DNA of 64,000 nt from Mycolicibacterium sp. TY81 (GCF_018326285.1 NZ_AP023362.1:5518001-5582000), one strand, 5' to 3'; shown: positions 32,932 through 42,488, counted from the first letter of the stretch. Translations and numbers: made by a program. Notes: generated by a model from the letters alone, not told the origin.

Positions 32932-34172
32932 TGTCCCTGACCGAGATCCTCCTCGACTTCCGCGAGCACTGGATCATCTACTTCTCGATGCCTTTGGTGG
33001 CCGCCTTCGTCGGGTGGAGCACCAAGATCGTCGCGATGGAGATGATCTACCGGCCGCTGGAGTTCAAGGGCATCGGTCCCATCGGCTGGCAGGGCATCAT
33101 CCCGCGGCGGGCCGGCAAGGTCGGCTCCACCACGATCGAGCTGCTCACCGCGAACCTGCTCAAACCCGAGGAACTGCTGTCCCGGATCGACGCCAAAGAG
33201 GCCGTCGAGGTGCTGCGCGAACCGCTGTCGGCATCGATCAACGACATCGCCCGCGACGTCGCCGAGGAGATCCGTCCGGGGCTGTGGGATTCCCTGCCCG
33301 AGGCGGGCCGCCAGGCGATCCTCAACCGCATCCACGCCCAGGCGCCGCGCATCACCGAGAAGATGCTGAACGAGATGCAGTCGGACCTCAGCCGGTTCGT
33401 CGATCTGCAGTTCCTCGCGGTCACCACGCTGGTGCGCAACAAGGAGAAGCTCAACAAGCTGATGCGCGGCCTGTCCGACGACGCCATGGCGTTCGTCCGG
33501 CGCAGCGGCATCTACTTCGGCCTGATCATCGGTACCGCGCAGATGTTCGTCTGGGCCATCTTCAAACTGCCGTGGATCATGCCGGCCTTCGGCTTCGGTA
33601 TCGGCCTGATCAGCGATTACATCGCGCTCAACATGCTGTTCCGGCCCATCAAGCCGACCAAGTACCTGGGCTTCATCAAGTTCCAGGGGCTGCTGCACGC
33701 CCAGCGCGAGAAGATCACCGCCGACTACGCGCGCATCCTCTCCGAGGACCTGTTCGCGCCCGACATCCTCTTCGACGGCATCCTCAAAGGCCCCGGCGCC
33801 GACAAGCTGTTCGCCATGATCGCGCGGGAGGTCGAGGCCGCCATCGACAACGAGATCGGCGGGTGGACCGGCACCGTCGTGAAGTTCGCCGTGGGCACGT
33901 CTAAGTACAACGCGCTGAAAGACCGCGTCGTCGATCTCGTCGTCGAGAGGCTGCCGGCCACACTGCTGGACGCGCAGGACTACGCCATGAGCAAGATCGA
34001 TCTGGAACAGACGATCATCGAGAAGATGAATCAGCTCACCAACGAGGAGTACGAGTCGATTCTGCGGCCGGTGTTCAAGGACGACGAGCCGCTGATGGTC
34101 GCCATCGGCGCCATCCTCGGTGGCTGCGTCGGTGAGCTCCAGGTGCTGATGATCGAGTTCTTCACGCACTAG
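32931..34172 (+). CDS. DUF445-family membrane protein
   Basis: 413 residues with a membrane segment at the N-terminus (WIIYFSMPLVAAFVGWSTKI), the DUF445 motif VAMEMIYRPLEF, a second, related half with FGFGIGLISDYIALNMLFRP, and a C-terminal helix (AIGAILGGCVGELQVLMIEF). Between these lie long helical stretches rich in Glu/Lys/Arg. The duplicated xxxNMLFRP/EMIYRP elements are typical of the family, whose function is unknown. ATG 32931 overlaps the upstream stop, so the two genes are translationally coupled. The stop codon CTAG is shared with the convergent 129-residue gene. Confidence 0.82.
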   Translation: MSLTEILLDFREHWIIYFSMPLVAAFVGWSTKIVAMEMIYRPLEFKGIGPIGWQGIIPRRAGKVGSTTIELLTANLLKPEELLSRIDAKEAVEVLREPLSASINDIARDVAEEIRPGLWDSLPEAGRQAILNRIHAQAPRITEKMLNEMQSDLSRFVDLQFLAVTTLVRNKEKLNKLMRGLSDDAMAFVRRSGIYFGLIIGTAQMFVWAIFKLPWIMPAFGFGIGLISDYIALNMLFRPIKPTKYLGFIKFQGLLHAQREKITADYARILSEDLFAPDILFDGILKGPGADKLFAMIAREVEAAIDNEIGGWTGTVVKFAVGTSKYNALKDRVVDLVVERLPATLLDAQDYAMSKIDLEQTIIEKMNQLTNEEYESILRPVFKDDEPLMVAIGAILGGCVGELQVLMIEFFTH

Positions 34173-34558
34173 TGCGGGCGCGGCCCCGGCGGGTGGGTGC
34201 GCCGGGACTGGGTGATCGACGACGACGTCGTCGGGGTCCGGCTGGTGGTCGTGCTGTCGCCCCGCGGGGTGGATGTCTCGGACGTGGTGTCCGTCGTCTG
34301 CGTCGGGGGCGACACGTCGATGTCGGTCGTCGACGGGGTCACCGACGTGTAGCTGGTCGACGTCGTGGTGGTCGTGACCGCCGTGGTCGACGAGTGGACC
34401 GGGTCATTCACGATGACGGGCACCGGCGGCGGCTGTGGCTGGTTGTAGTGCCGCGTCAACCATGCCCCGGCGAAGTACAGCAACGCGATGGCCGCGAGCG
34501 CCGCGATGCTGGCACCCACGAGATGAGGGGTGCGCTCATGCCACGGCCGCTCGGTCAT
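34169..34558 (-). CDS. Membrane-anchored Thr/Ser-rich protein (129 aa)
   Basis: Starts at ATG 34558 with a short basic cytoplasmic head (MTERPWHERTPH), then one membrane helix (LVGASIAALAAIALLYFAGA). About 85 extracytoplasmic residues follow that are mainly Thr, Ser and Pro (TTAVTTTTTSTSYTSVTPST), ending TQSRRTHPPGPRPH. No lipobox is present. Such tails in mycobacteria are often O-mannosylated, which is not provable here. The stop overlaps the DUF445 stop tail-to-tail. It lies 6 bp after the LLM gene on the same strand and may share its transcript. Confidence 0.65.
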   Translation of the reverse strand: MTERPWHERTPHLVGASIAALAAIALLYFAGAWLTRHYNQPQPPPVPVIVNDPVHSSTTAVTTTTTSTSYTSVTPSTTDIDVSPPTQTTDTTSETSTPRGDSTTTSRTPTTSSSITQSRRTHPPGPRPH

Positions 34559-34564
34559 GGCCGG

Positions 34565-35494
34565 TCAGCGTAGCTGTGGAATGACTTCCGTGCTGAAGAA
34601 CTCGATGTGGTCGAGATCGGCCATGTCCAGCACCTGCAGGTAGATGCGCTCGACCCCGGCCGCGACGAACGGCGCCAGCTTGTCGACGATCTCCGCCGGC
34701 GTGCCGACGGTGGGGGAGTTGCCGCGCATCTCGTCGACCTCGCGGCCGATGGCGGCGGCCCGGCGGGCGATCTCCGCCTCGTCCTTGCCCGCACACAGCA
34801 CGAAAGCCGCCGAGTACGTGATGCTTTCGGGCGCCCGGCCGGCTGCTTCGACGGCCGCCCGGACCCGGCCGAACTGGGTGGTCAGGGTGTCGATGTCGAC
34901 GAACGGAATGTTGAATTCGGAGGCGAACCGGGCGGCCAGCGCCGGGGTCCGCTTGGCGCCGCCACCACCGATGATGACCGGCGGATGGGCCTGTGCCGGC
35001 TTGGGCAGCGCCGGGGAGTTCTTGACGGTGTAGTGCTTGCCGGTGAAGTCGAAGTGCTCGCCGACCGGGGTGTCCCAGAAGCCGGTGATGATCTGCAGCT
35101 GTTCTTCCAGCCGGTCGAAGCGTTCGCCCAGCCCCGGGAACGGGATGGCGTAGGCCTCGTGCTCTTCGGCGAACCACCCGGCACCGAGGCCCAATTCGAC
35201 ACGGCCCCCGCTCATTTCGTCGACCTGCGCGACGGCGATGGCGAGCGGGCCCGGGTAGCGGAACGTCGCGGAGGTGACCATGGTGCCGAGCCGGATGGTG
35301 CTCGTCTCACGGGCGATGCCGCCGAGCGTCACCCAGGAGTCGGTGGGGCCGGGCAGCCCGTCGCCGGCCATGGCCAGGTAGTGGTCGGAGCGGAAAAACG
35401 CTGAGTAACCGAGCCTTTCGGCGGCCTGAGCGACGGCGAGCTGGTCGGCGTAGATGGCACCCTGCTGTGGTTCGACGAATACCCGGAAGTCCAT
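34565..35494 (-). CDS. LLM-class F420-dependent oxidoreductase
   Basis: 309-residue TIM-barrel flavin/F420 oxidoreductase of the luciferase-like superfamily. Characteristic segments: MDFRVFVEPQQGA (first strand), AERLGYSAFFRSDHYLAM (F420-contacting histidine region), TSTIRLGTMVTSATFRYPG, the GGRVELGLGAGWFAEEHEAY motif and PPVIIGGGGAKRTPALAARF. The F420 preference is inferred from the mycobacterial subgroup; FMN-dependent relatives exist. Substrate unknown. Intact and of normal length. Confidence 0.85.
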   Translation of the reverse strand: MDFRVFVEPQQGAIYADQLAVAQAAERLGYSAFFRSDHYLAMAGDGLPGPTDSWVTLGGIARETSTIRLGTMVTSATFRYPGPLAIAVAQVDEMSGGRVELGLGAGWFAEEHEAYAIPFPGLGERFDRLEEQLQIITGFWDTPVGEHFDFTGKHYTVKNSPALPKPAQAHPPVIIGGGGAKRTPALAARFASEFNIPFVDIDTLTTQFGRVRAAVEAAGRAPESITYSAAFVLCAGKDEAEIARRAAAIGREVDEMRGNSPTVGTPAEIVDKLAPFVAAGVERIYLQVLDMADLDHIEFFSTEVIPQLR

Positions 35495-35512
35495 GCCGCC
35501 CAGCCTAATGAA

Positions 35513-36058
35513 TCAGAACGACTTCACACCCGCCGTCGAGACGAACATCCCATGGCCCGTCGCCGCATTGGTGAAGCGGGTGCCTTCGGCCCCGGCGAGG
35601 ATGGTCCAGCCCACCGCCGAGTACGTCTGGTAATCCAGCGTCACGGTTGGAATGGCGCCGAGATTGCCCACCACCCAAGACAATCTGCCGTCGGCGGTGA
35701 CCCGGACGCCATTGGCGCTCTCTCCGCTGACCTTGGGTGGGTTGGTGAAGGCCGACTCACAGTCGACTTCGGTCTTGCTGAGTTGGCACCGGGTCTGGCC
35801 GGATTTGGTCGCGATGAAGACATAGCCGTTCTGCGGAGCGAGCGCCTGGGCCGTCGGTGGCGCGGCGCTCGGTGCGGGGAGGGGGCTCACCGGAACCGGG
35901 CGGATCGCCTTCTCACTCGGGGTCGGCGTGCTGGTGGCAGACGTTTCTCCGCTGGGCAGCCCCGACTTCGGGCTTCCGGGGGTGGTGCTGTCGCAGCCGG
36001 CAAGCAGCGCGGCCACCAGCGCAGCAGTGGCAGACATGGTGAGCCGTGTGTGGTTCAT
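35513..36058 (-). CDS. lpqJ: Lipoprotein LpqJ
   Basis: 181-residue lipoprotein with signal TAALVAALLAGC (lipobox LAGC). A Ser/Thr/Pro-rich linker is followed by a globular part with GYVFIATKSGQTRCQLSKTE and one Cys pair (RCQL...DCES). It matches Rv0344c, the gene following iniC in M. tuberculosis, in size and position, though four genes now separate it from iniC. The family resembles small mycobacterial exported domains of unknown function. It is divergent from the sulfate-binding protein gene. Confidence 0.75.
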   Translation of the reverse strand: MNHTRLTMSATAALVAALLAGCDSTTPGSPKSGLPSGETSATSTPTPSEKAIRPVPVSPLPAPSAAPPTAQALAPQNGYVFIATKSGQTRCQLSKTEVDCESAFTNPPKVSGESANGVRVTADGRLSWVVGNLGAIPTVTLDYQTYSAVGWTILAGAEGTRFTNAATGHGMFVSTAGVKSF

Positions 36059-36159
36059 CGGCCATCAGGCTACGGGAGATCTGATCGCGCTGATCCAGAC
36101 CGCTGCCCCGGCGCGTCCTGCTGCCTAACGTCGATCTTCCGTAGTGAACAGAGGTGGCG

Positions 36160-37209
36160 ATGAGCAGAAAACACATATCCCCGCTCGGCGTGGTCGGCGT
36201 CGTCGCCATCGCGGTGGCCGGAGTTCTGATCGGGTTCAAGAACATTCACGGTTCGTCACCGGACGCGCTGCTGAACGTGTCGTACGACCCGACGCGTGAG
36301 CTGTACGCGGCGCTGGACCCGCAGTTCGTCGCGCAGTACCGCAAGCAGTCCGGCGTCACCGTCGACATCGCACAGTCGCACGGCGGATCCGGCCGGCAGG
36401 CGCGCAACGTCATCGACGGTACGTCGAAAGCCGGTGTGGTGTCCCTGGCGTTGGTCAGTGACGTCGACAAGCTGGCCAAGCGCGGGCTGATCGCCAAGGA
36501 CTGGCAGCACCGGCTGCCCAACAACTCGGTGCCCTATACGTCGACCATCGTGTTCGTGGTCCGCAAGGACAACCCGAAGAACATCCATGACTGGCCCGAC
36601 CTGGTCAAGGACGATGTCTCGGTGGTGACGCCGGACCCGCGCACCTCGGGCAACGGCAAGCTGAGCGTGCTCGCCGGGTGGGGTTCGGTGACGACCCGCG
36701 GCGGCTCCGAGGCGGCGGCCCACGATTACCTGGCGGCGTTGTTCAAGCACGTCGCCGTCGCCGATGAGGGTGCGCGCGGCGCGGCCACCAGCTTCGCCGT
36801 GCAGAAGATCGGCGATGTGCACCTGACATGGGAGAACGAGGCGATCCGCGAGGTGGCTGCGGCACCGGGCGAGCTGCAGATCGTGTATCCACCGGTGAGT
36901 ATCAAGGCCGAGCCCGCGGTGGCCTGGGTCGATGCGAACGTGGCAGGCAAGAAGACCGAGGCCTACGCCAAGGCCTACCTGAACTACCTGTTCACCGACC
37001 CGGCGCAGGACGTCATCGCGAAGTACGGGTACCGCTCCATCAACCCGCAGATCCAGGCCAAGTATCGCGCCCAGTTGCCGGACATCGCGCTGTTCCCGGT
37101 GACCGCGATCGCCAAGGACTGGGACGACGCCGCCGAAAAGTTCTTCGGCGACAACGGAATCGTCGACACCATTCATATCCCTGCGCAGCGAACGGTGGTG
37201 GGATCGTGA
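36160..37209 (+). CDS. Sulfate/thiosulfate-binding protein (Sbp/SubI-like)
   Basis: 349-residue periplasmic binding protein of the Sbp/CysP type: [35 protein letters not shown], ADVVSLALxxD-like [36 protein letters not shown] and GYRSINPQI are the family landmarks for tetrahedral oxyanion binding. The N-terminus has a hydrophobic segment ([18 protein letters not shown]) without lipobox or clear signal-peptidase site, so it may stay membrane-anchored. ATG 36160 is preferred to GTG 36154. Its stop overlaps the SulP start (GTGA). No CysTWA genes follow, which is unusual for a sulfate-binding protein. Confidence 0.87.
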   Translation: MSRKHISPLGVVGVVAIAVAGVLIGFKNIHGSSPDALLNVSYDPTRELYAALDPQFVAQYRKQSGVTVDIAQSHGGSGRQARNVIDGTSKAGVVSLALVSDVDKLAKRGLIAKDWQHRLPNNSVPYTSTIVFVVRKDNPKNIHDWPDLVKDDVSVVTPDPRTSGNGKLSVLAGWGSVTTRGGSEAAAHDYLAALFKHVAVADEGARGAATSFAVQKIGDVHLTWENEAIREVAAAPGELQIVYPPVSIKAEPAVAWVDANVAGKKTEAYAKAYLNYLFTDPAQDVIAKYGYRSINPQIQAKYRAQLPDIALFPVTAIAKDWDDAAEKFFGDNGIVDTIHIPAQRTVVGS

Positions 37210-38963
37210 GCCTGCTTTCCAACCTGAAACCCGGCTACGACCGCACCCTCGCCCGGCGCGATCTGATCGCCGGTCTGACGGTGGCCGCCATCGCGCTGCC
37301 GCAGGGCATGGCCTACGCCCTCATCGCGGGTGTCGACCCCAAATACGGTGTCTTCTCTGCCATCGTGGTGACGCTCATCGCGTCGATATTCGGCTCGTCG
37401 TCGCACCTGATCAACGGACCCACCAGCGCCATCTCGCTGTTGGTGTTCAGCTCGTTGGCGTTCATCGATCCGGAGAACCGCACGGAGCTGTTCGAGGCGC
37501 TGTTCGTGCTCGGGGTGCTGGTGGGCACCATTCAGATCCTGATCTCGGTGTTCAAGCTGGGTGACCTGACCCGCTACATCTCCGAGTCCGTGATCGTCGG
37601 GTTCATGGCGGCAGCCGCGTTCCTACTTGCCTTGGGCCAGTTGGGAAATGCGGTCGGAGTCAAGGACCGGGGCAACGGCAACATGCAGGTGCTGTACCGC
37701 ACCTACCTCACGCTGTTCCACGGCGACGCGATCAATTACCGAGCCGTGGTCCTGAGCGTCACAGCTGTCGTCGCAGCCGTCGTGCTCCGAAAGTTGGTGC
37801 AGCGCTACGGCTGGCCGCAGATCGACATGCTCGCCGTGTTGGTCATCGCCGCGCTGATCGCCTACTTCTCGGGCTGGTCCACACCCGGCCACGGGGGCAA
37901 GACCGCCGTGTCGATCACCGGGAAGATTCCCGCCAGCCTGCCCGACTTCCACATTCCTGTGGTGCATTGGGAGTGGCTGCCGCATCTGTCGGAGGGCGCG
38001 CTGGCGGTCGCTTTCATCGGCTTGATCGAGGCGCTGTCGATCGCGAAAGCCATTGCGCACCAGACCCAGCAGAAGATCGACTACAACCGGCAGATCGTGG
38101 CGGAAGGGCTGGCCAACCTGACCGGTGGCTTCTTCCAGAGCCTGCCCGGTTCGGGTTCGCTGTCGCGGTCGGCCATCAACTTCCAGGCCGGTGCGGCCAC
38201 CAGATTCTCCGGCGTCATCGCGTCGGCAGCGGTGGCCGGCGCCCTGCTGCTGTTCGCGCCGCTGCTGAGCTACATCCCGAAAGCGGCGCTGGCCGGCCTG
38301 CTGCTGGTGACCGCGGTTCGCCTGGTCGATTTCCAGCGACTGGTGCACACCGTCAGGGCATCGCGTTATGACGCCGGTCTGGTGATCGTCACGGCAATCA
38401 CCGGCGTGGTCGTCGATCTGGACAAGGCGGTGCTGCTGGGCGTGGCGCTGTCGATCCTGCTGTTCGTGCCGCGCGCCTCCAAGCTCAAGATCGCCGAGCT
38501 GGTGGTCACGCCGGAGCGTGTGGTCCGGGAACGGGTCGGCGACGAGCCCGACAATCCGGCGGTGCTGATCTACGACATCGAGGGAGAGTTGTTCTTCGGT
38601 GCCGCACCGGAAATCGAACACGCACTGGACGCGCTCACCGAGCGGGTCAAGAACGAAGGCACCCAATTCGTGGTGCTCCGCCTCAAGCGGGCCCGCAACC
38701 CCGACGCGGTCGGCATCGAGCGTGTCGAGCGGTTCCTGCATGACCTGACCGAGTTGGGTGTCACGGTCCTGCTGGCCGGGGTCCGGCCCGACACCCTGGA
38801 CGTCCTGAGCAACGTCGGGCTGCGCGACTGGTTCCCGGACGAGCGCATCTTCCCGGAAGAGGAGAAGGAGTTCTCGGCGACGCTCAAGGCGGTCCGCTAC
38901 GCGGAGTCCCGGCTGGTCCCCGCTCGCGTCGGCAGCGACGAGGAGCTGTACTACCTGGTCTGA
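37206..38963 (+). CDS. SulP-family sulfate/anion permease with STAS domain
   Basis: 585 residues. The SulP membrane domain (residues ~15-420, about 12-14 helices) carries the signature [20 protein letters not shown], then [12 protein letters not shown] and [21 protein letters not shown] cytoplasmic STAS domain (about 450-570) follows: [20 protein letters not shown] and [23 protein letters not shown] 37206 overlaps the stop of the binding-protein gene, indicating coupled translation. The likely substrate is sulfate, given the neighbour; bicarbonate or other anions are alternatives for SulP proteins. Confidence 0.9.
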   Translation: MSLLSNLKPGYDRTLARRDLIAGLTVAAIALPQGMAYALIAGVDPKYGVFSAIVVTLIASIFGSSSHLINGPTSAISLLVFSSLAFIDPENRTELFEALFVLGVLVGTIQILISVFKLGDLTRYISESVIVGFMAAAAFLLALGQLGNAVGVKDRGNGNMQVLYRTYLTLFHGDAINYRAVVLSVTAVVAAVVLRKLVQRYGWPQIDMLAVLVIAALIAYFSGWSTPGHGGKTAVSITGKIPASLPDFHIPVVHWEWLPHLSEGALAVAFIGLIEALSIAKAIAHQTQQKIDYNRQIVAEGLANLTGGFFQSLPGSGSLSRSAINFQAGAATRFSGVIASAAVAGALLLFAPLLSYIPKAALAGLLLVTAVRLVDFQRLVHTVRASRYDAGLVIVTAITGVVVDLDKAVLLGVALSILLFVPRASKLKIAELVVTPERVVRERVGDEPDNPAVLIYDIEGELFFGAAPEIEHALDALTERVKNEGTQFVVLRLKRARNPDAVGIERVERFLHDLTELGVTVLLAGVRPDTLDVLSNVGLRDWFPDERIFPEEEKEFSATLKAVRYAESRLVPARVGSDEELYYLV

Positions 38964-38972
38964 CCGGGTCCG

Positions 38973-39269
38973 CTACTGCGGCAGCAGCGGCGGGCGGCAG
39001 ATGTTGTTGATCGGGTCCCACCACGCGCCGTCGCGGCAGTCGAGCGGTGTCGTCGAGACCGGCGGCCGGCAGCTGTTGATGTTCGGGTCCCACCAGCCGC
39101 CGGGACAGTTCTGCACCAGCGGGGCCTGGCACCGGTTCTGCACCGGGTCCCACCAGGTGCCGTTGTCGCAGTCCGCGTTGCTGACGGCCGGTGCGATCGC
39201 AGCGGTGATGGCCATGGGTGCCAAGGCGGCCGCGGCGATGACGGCGGCTCGCTGCAGAGTCTTGTGCAT
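38973..39269 (-). CDS. Secreted protein with three WWDP/Cys repeats (98 aa)
   Basis: Signal peptide of ~32 residues (AAVIAAAALAPMAITAAIAP...SNA) followed by three tandem units: CDNGTWWDPVQNRCQAP, CPGGWWDPNINSCRPP and CRDGAWWDPINNICRPP. Each has two cysteines likely to pair internally. Nothing else follows. The repeat could be a small carbohydrate- or wall-binding knot, but no known function is recognised. The gene is convergent with SulP (9-bp gap) and followed upstream by another small secreted protein in the same direction. Confidence 0.8.
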   Translation of the reverse strand: MHKTLQRAAVIAAAALAPMAITAAIAPAVSNADCDNGTWWDPVQNRCQAPLVQNCPGGWWDPNINSCRPPVSTTPLDCRDGAWWDPINNICRPPLLPQ

Positions 39270-39288
39270 GCCGTCAGCCTAAATGGCC

Positions 39289-39555
39289 TCAGTTACAAGG
39301 CAAGTCACCCGGTGTGTAGTAGGGCACCCCGGCCGGGGTGTAGCACGGTGGCCGGCCGGCGGCGGCCTGGGCGGCGGCGTCCTCCGGAGCCGCCGCGGCC
39401 ACCGCCGCGTCGCCGGCGATGTTCGTGCAGCCACCGGCACTGACGTGGCGACCGCCGACGCTGCCGCACACATCGGCGTGTGCGGCCGGTGCGCCGACGG
39501 CCGGCACGGCCGCAGACGCCAGCAGGAACAGCACTGCAGCAATGCTTTTCTTCAT
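39289..39555 (-). CDS. Small secreted Ala-rich protein with four cysteines (88 aa)
   Basis: Starts MKKSIAAVLFLLASAAVPAV with a clear signal peptide, probable cleavage after AHA. The mature part (~60 residues) begins DVCGSVGGRHVSAGGCTNIA, has a long Ala-rich helix and ends PPCYTPAGVPYYTPGDLPCN. The four cysteines suggest two disulfides. Mycobacterial proteins of this layout exist but are uncharacterised. Function unknown. Confidence 0.65.
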   Translation of the reverse strand: MKKSIAAVLFLLASAAVPAVGAPAAHADVCGSVGGRHVSAGGCTNIAGDAAVAAAAPEDAAAQAAAGRPPCYTPAGVPYYTPGDLPCN

Positions 39556-39588
39556 GTGACGATTATTGACGACTTCGTCAGGCCGGTG

Positions 39589-42435
39589 TCAGCTTTCCTT
39601 GTAACTGCCGTCGTCGGTCCGGGTGAAGTAGCGGCCGGGCGGGGGCAGCGGGTCGCCGCGCAGCGGCCCGGCGACCGGGCGGTGCCACGGCGTCATCGGC
39701 ACCTCGTCGACGACGCGAACGAACGCGGGCCGCTGCTGGAGCGGCAGGGTCGCGAGCGCCTCGTCCAGGTCGGCCGCGGAGATGTCCTGCCCGTCCAGCA
39801 GGGACACTGCCGCGACCGCCACTTCGGCGTCGTCCGAGGCGACGCCATAGGTGTGCACCAGGTCGACGGCAGGCAGCTTGCCGAGGGCCGCGGTGATCGG
39901 CAGGGACGCCACCACTTCGTCGGCGGTGCGGATCTGGGTGTCGACGGAGTCGATCAGCCAGTAGTCGCCGTCGGCGTCGCGGCTGACCAGGCTGCCGCTG
40001 GAGAACCAGGCGTCGCCGGCCTCGAACAGGTTGCGTAACGGCGGCGCCGACGCGGTCGTGGCGGAACTGATCTTCACCAGCAGCAGGCCGGTCTCGTCGG
40101 CCGCACACCGGATGGCGTAGCCGTCGGCGCCCGAAACGACTTGCTGCGCTTCGGGATCCCATCGCACGACCTCGACGGTCGCGCTGCCCGGGAGCGGCCG
40201 GCCCAGCGACCCGGGCTTGGCCGGGTTGACGTTGGCCAGGATGGCCTCGCCCTCGCTGGTGGACCAGAAGTCGAGGACGCCGGCCGGGGCGAACCGGTCC
40301 AGCACCCGGCGCCACAGGCCGCGCGGCATACCGGAGCCCACGAACAGCCGCACCGAGTGGTTGCGCTCGGCGGGCTGCGGGGCGGCGTTGACCAGCGGCC
40401 GCAGCTGCGCCCACGTGTAGCAGACGATGGTCACGCCGTACCGGCGGACTTCCGTCCAGAACGTCGTCGGGTCCAGATCGGTGGCCATCGCCAGTCGGCT
40501 ACCACCGGCGACGGCACCGCCGATCCCGGTCAGCAGGCCGGAGGTGTGGTAGATCGGGTTGATGCAGTAGACGGTGTCGGAGTTGTTCAGCGTCGCCGAC
40601 GTCGCGGTGCCGTAGGCCGACAAACCGAAGCGGCCGTTGGTGACTCGGATGGGACGCGGGTCGTCGTCGGGGCCGCCGAAGAAGATGAACGCGAGCTCAC
40701 CGGCGCGCCCCGGGTTGGGGCGGTACCAGTCGGGGATGCGTACGGCGTTGGTCTCGCCGATCTCCAGGGCCGTCAGCGTGCGGTCCCGATTGAGGTACGG
40801 GGTGTCCAACAGGAACGTGTGCAGCGGGCGGCCGGCGAAGTCGGCCTCGGAATGTTCGGGGTCGGCGATGACGCGGTTGACCTTGCCGAGCTCGACCTCG
40901 CGCGCGGTATCGGCGCCGGGACGCAGCATGACGGCCACCGCGCCGATGCGGTTGAGCGCGGTCACCACCGCCAGGGCCGACGGGCGCGTGTCCATCAGCA
41001 CCCCGACGTGCTCACCGGCACGCACGCCCGCGGCGAGCAGACCGCGGACCACCGCGTCGATGCGCACCTTGTTCTCGCCGTAGGTGTAGCTGCGGTCCTC
41101 GTACATGAAGCTGACGTCGTTGGGTGCGTGCTGCGCCTGCTCATCGAACAAGAGCGCCAACGAGATTCGGGTGTTCGCGTCCAGTCTCCGGATGCGCGCC
41201 AACCGGGGCATCTGCCGCGACACGGTGCCGAACATGCCGCGCACGTCCCCGACCGAACGGGCGACGGAGCCGGCAACCATGCACCCGGCGTCGATCAACG
41301 CCTGGACACCCTCGGCCGGTCCGGTCGGCGCCGGTTCGGCGGCGGTGGTCGCGGTGTCGACCTTGGTGACGTGCTCCGGCTGCGGGCCGTTGCCCTCGGC
41401 ATACCGCATCCAGTCGGCGACCAGCGGCCACGTGTGCGACGTCGCCGTGCTGCCGACGACCAACCCGAAATGCCCGGCGTGCAAGGTGCTTTCGTAGATG
41501 TCCGCGCGTGGCGCCGCACCGAGGATGCCGCGCACCGAGGCCGGCGGGGCGATCTCGTCGACATCGCCGACGAACGCCAGGATCGGCGAGGTGATGTCGG
41601 CGAGCGTCACCGGCCGTCCGGCGATGCTGAACCCGCCCGTCAGCATCCGGTTGTGCATCAGGAACTGCTGCAGGAACTCGGCGAGCGCCGGGCCGGGCCA
41701 CGCCACCCAGCCGTCGTTCATCAGGTAGCGGCGCTGCCCTTCGCGCGGCAGCAGGGCGTCGCGGTCGTGCAGTGCGGCCAGGAACTGCAGCTGGCCCGTC
41801 ACCGCTTTCACGGGGTCGAGCAGCTGGAACCCGAGCCGCGTCGCCCAGCCCGGTACGGACCGGCCGCGCAGCACGTTCTCCATCACAAACCCCATGCCGG
41901 GGATCGCGATTTCTGCCGGGACACCCATCGGGGCGGTTTTGCTGAGATCGACCGGGCTGCCGAAGGTGATGACGCTGGCGATGCCGGCGCTGCGCCGGTA
42001 CGCGGAGGTCTGATAGCAGAACATGCCGCCCTGCGAGTAGCCGGCGAGGTGGACGTCGCCGCCGGTCAAGTTGACCATCTCATCGATGGCCGCGTCGACC
42101 GCCAGCACATGGTCGGCCAGGTTGCGCTCGAGACCGCCCGCTTCCTTCTCCGGCGAGCCGAAGTCGATGACCCACGGGTCGATGCCGTTGTCGATCAGAG
42201 TGCGGACGCCGCTGGCCTGCGGCGATACGTCGAATACGTCGGCGGTGAGCATCAGCGGTGGCACCAGCAGCACCTGGGGACGGCCTGCCTCGCCGGTGGT
42301 GCGGTAGCGCCGCAGCTTGTGGATGCGGCCCTGGGCGACGACGTCGTACGGCGCCGGCTCTTCGCCCGTCTCCAACCCGCCGTAGCGAGCAACTTCCAGC
42401 CAGTTGCGAGTCGTCGCCACAACCCTGTCGAACAT
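39589..42435 (-). CDS. Fusion of PHA-synthase-like alpha/beta hydrolase and degenerate acyl-CoA synthetase
   Basis: 948 residues. Residues 1-~350 are an alpha/beta hydrolase like PHA depolymerase/synthase: nucleophile S134 in GYSQGG (Ser, not the synthase Cys), acid in AFVGDVDEIAPP and histidine in LHAGHFGLV. From ~400 on it follows the FadD6/FATP acyl-CoA synthetase fold. However, its ATP loop reads FIFFGGPDDDPRPI instead of a TSGTTG-type loop, TGD is SGS (WFSSGSLVS), the KGENV hinge is absent and the C-terminal catalytic Lys region reads MTPWHRPVAG. The hydrolase looks active and the ligase dead. The gene follows a hydrolase and a monooxygenase gene in the same direction, suggesting lipid or ester metabolism. 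Confidence 0.85.
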   Translation of the reverse strand: MFDRVVATTRNWLEVARYGGLETGEEPAPYDVVAQGRIHKLRRYRTTGEAGRPQVLLVPPLMLTADVFDVSPQASGVRTLIDNGIDPWVIDFGSPEKEAGGLERNLADHVLAVDAAIDEMVNLTGGDVHLAGYSQGGMFCYQTSAYRRSAGIASVITFGSPVDLSKTAPMGVPAEIAIPGMGFVMENVLRGRSVPGWATRLGFQLLDPVKAVTGQLQFLAALHDRDALLPREGQRRYLMNDGWVAWPGPALAEFLQQFLMHNRMLTGGFSIAGRPVTLADITSPILAFVGDVDEIAPPASVRGILGAAPRADIYESTLHAGHFGLVVGSTATSHTWPLVADWMRYAEGNGPQPEHVTKVDTATTAAEPAPTGPAEGVQALIDAGCMVAGSVARSVGDVRGMFGTVSRQMPRLARIRRLDANTRISLALLFDEQAQHAPNDVSFMYEDRSYTYGENKVRIDAVVRGLLAAGVRAGEHVGVLMDTRPSALAVVTALNRIGAVAVMLRPGADTAREVELGKVNRVIADPEHSEADFAGRPLHTFLLDTPYLNRDRTLTALEIGETNAVRIPDWYRPNPGRAGELAFIFFGGPDDDPRPIRVTNGRFGLSAYGTATSATLNNSDTVYCINPIYHTSGLLTGIGGAVAGGSRLAMATDLDPTTFWTEVRRYGVTIVCYTWAQLRPLVNAAPQPAERNHSVRLFVGSGMPRGLWRRVLDRFAPAGVLDFWSTSEGEAILANVNPAKPGSLGRPLPGSATVEVVRWDPEAQQVVSGADGYAIRCAADETGLLLVKISSATTASAPPLRNLFEAGDAWFSSGSLVSRDADGDYWLIDSVDTQIRTADEVVASLPITAALGKLPAVDLVHTYGVASDDAEVAVAAVSLLDGQDISAADLDEALATLPLQQRPAFVRVVDEVPMTPWHRPVAGPLRGDPLPPPGRYFTRTDDGSYKES

Positions 42436-42488
42436 TCAGTCCGCCCTTTCGCTCAACACTCGGTGCAGATCATGCCAAGCGGACGCGT

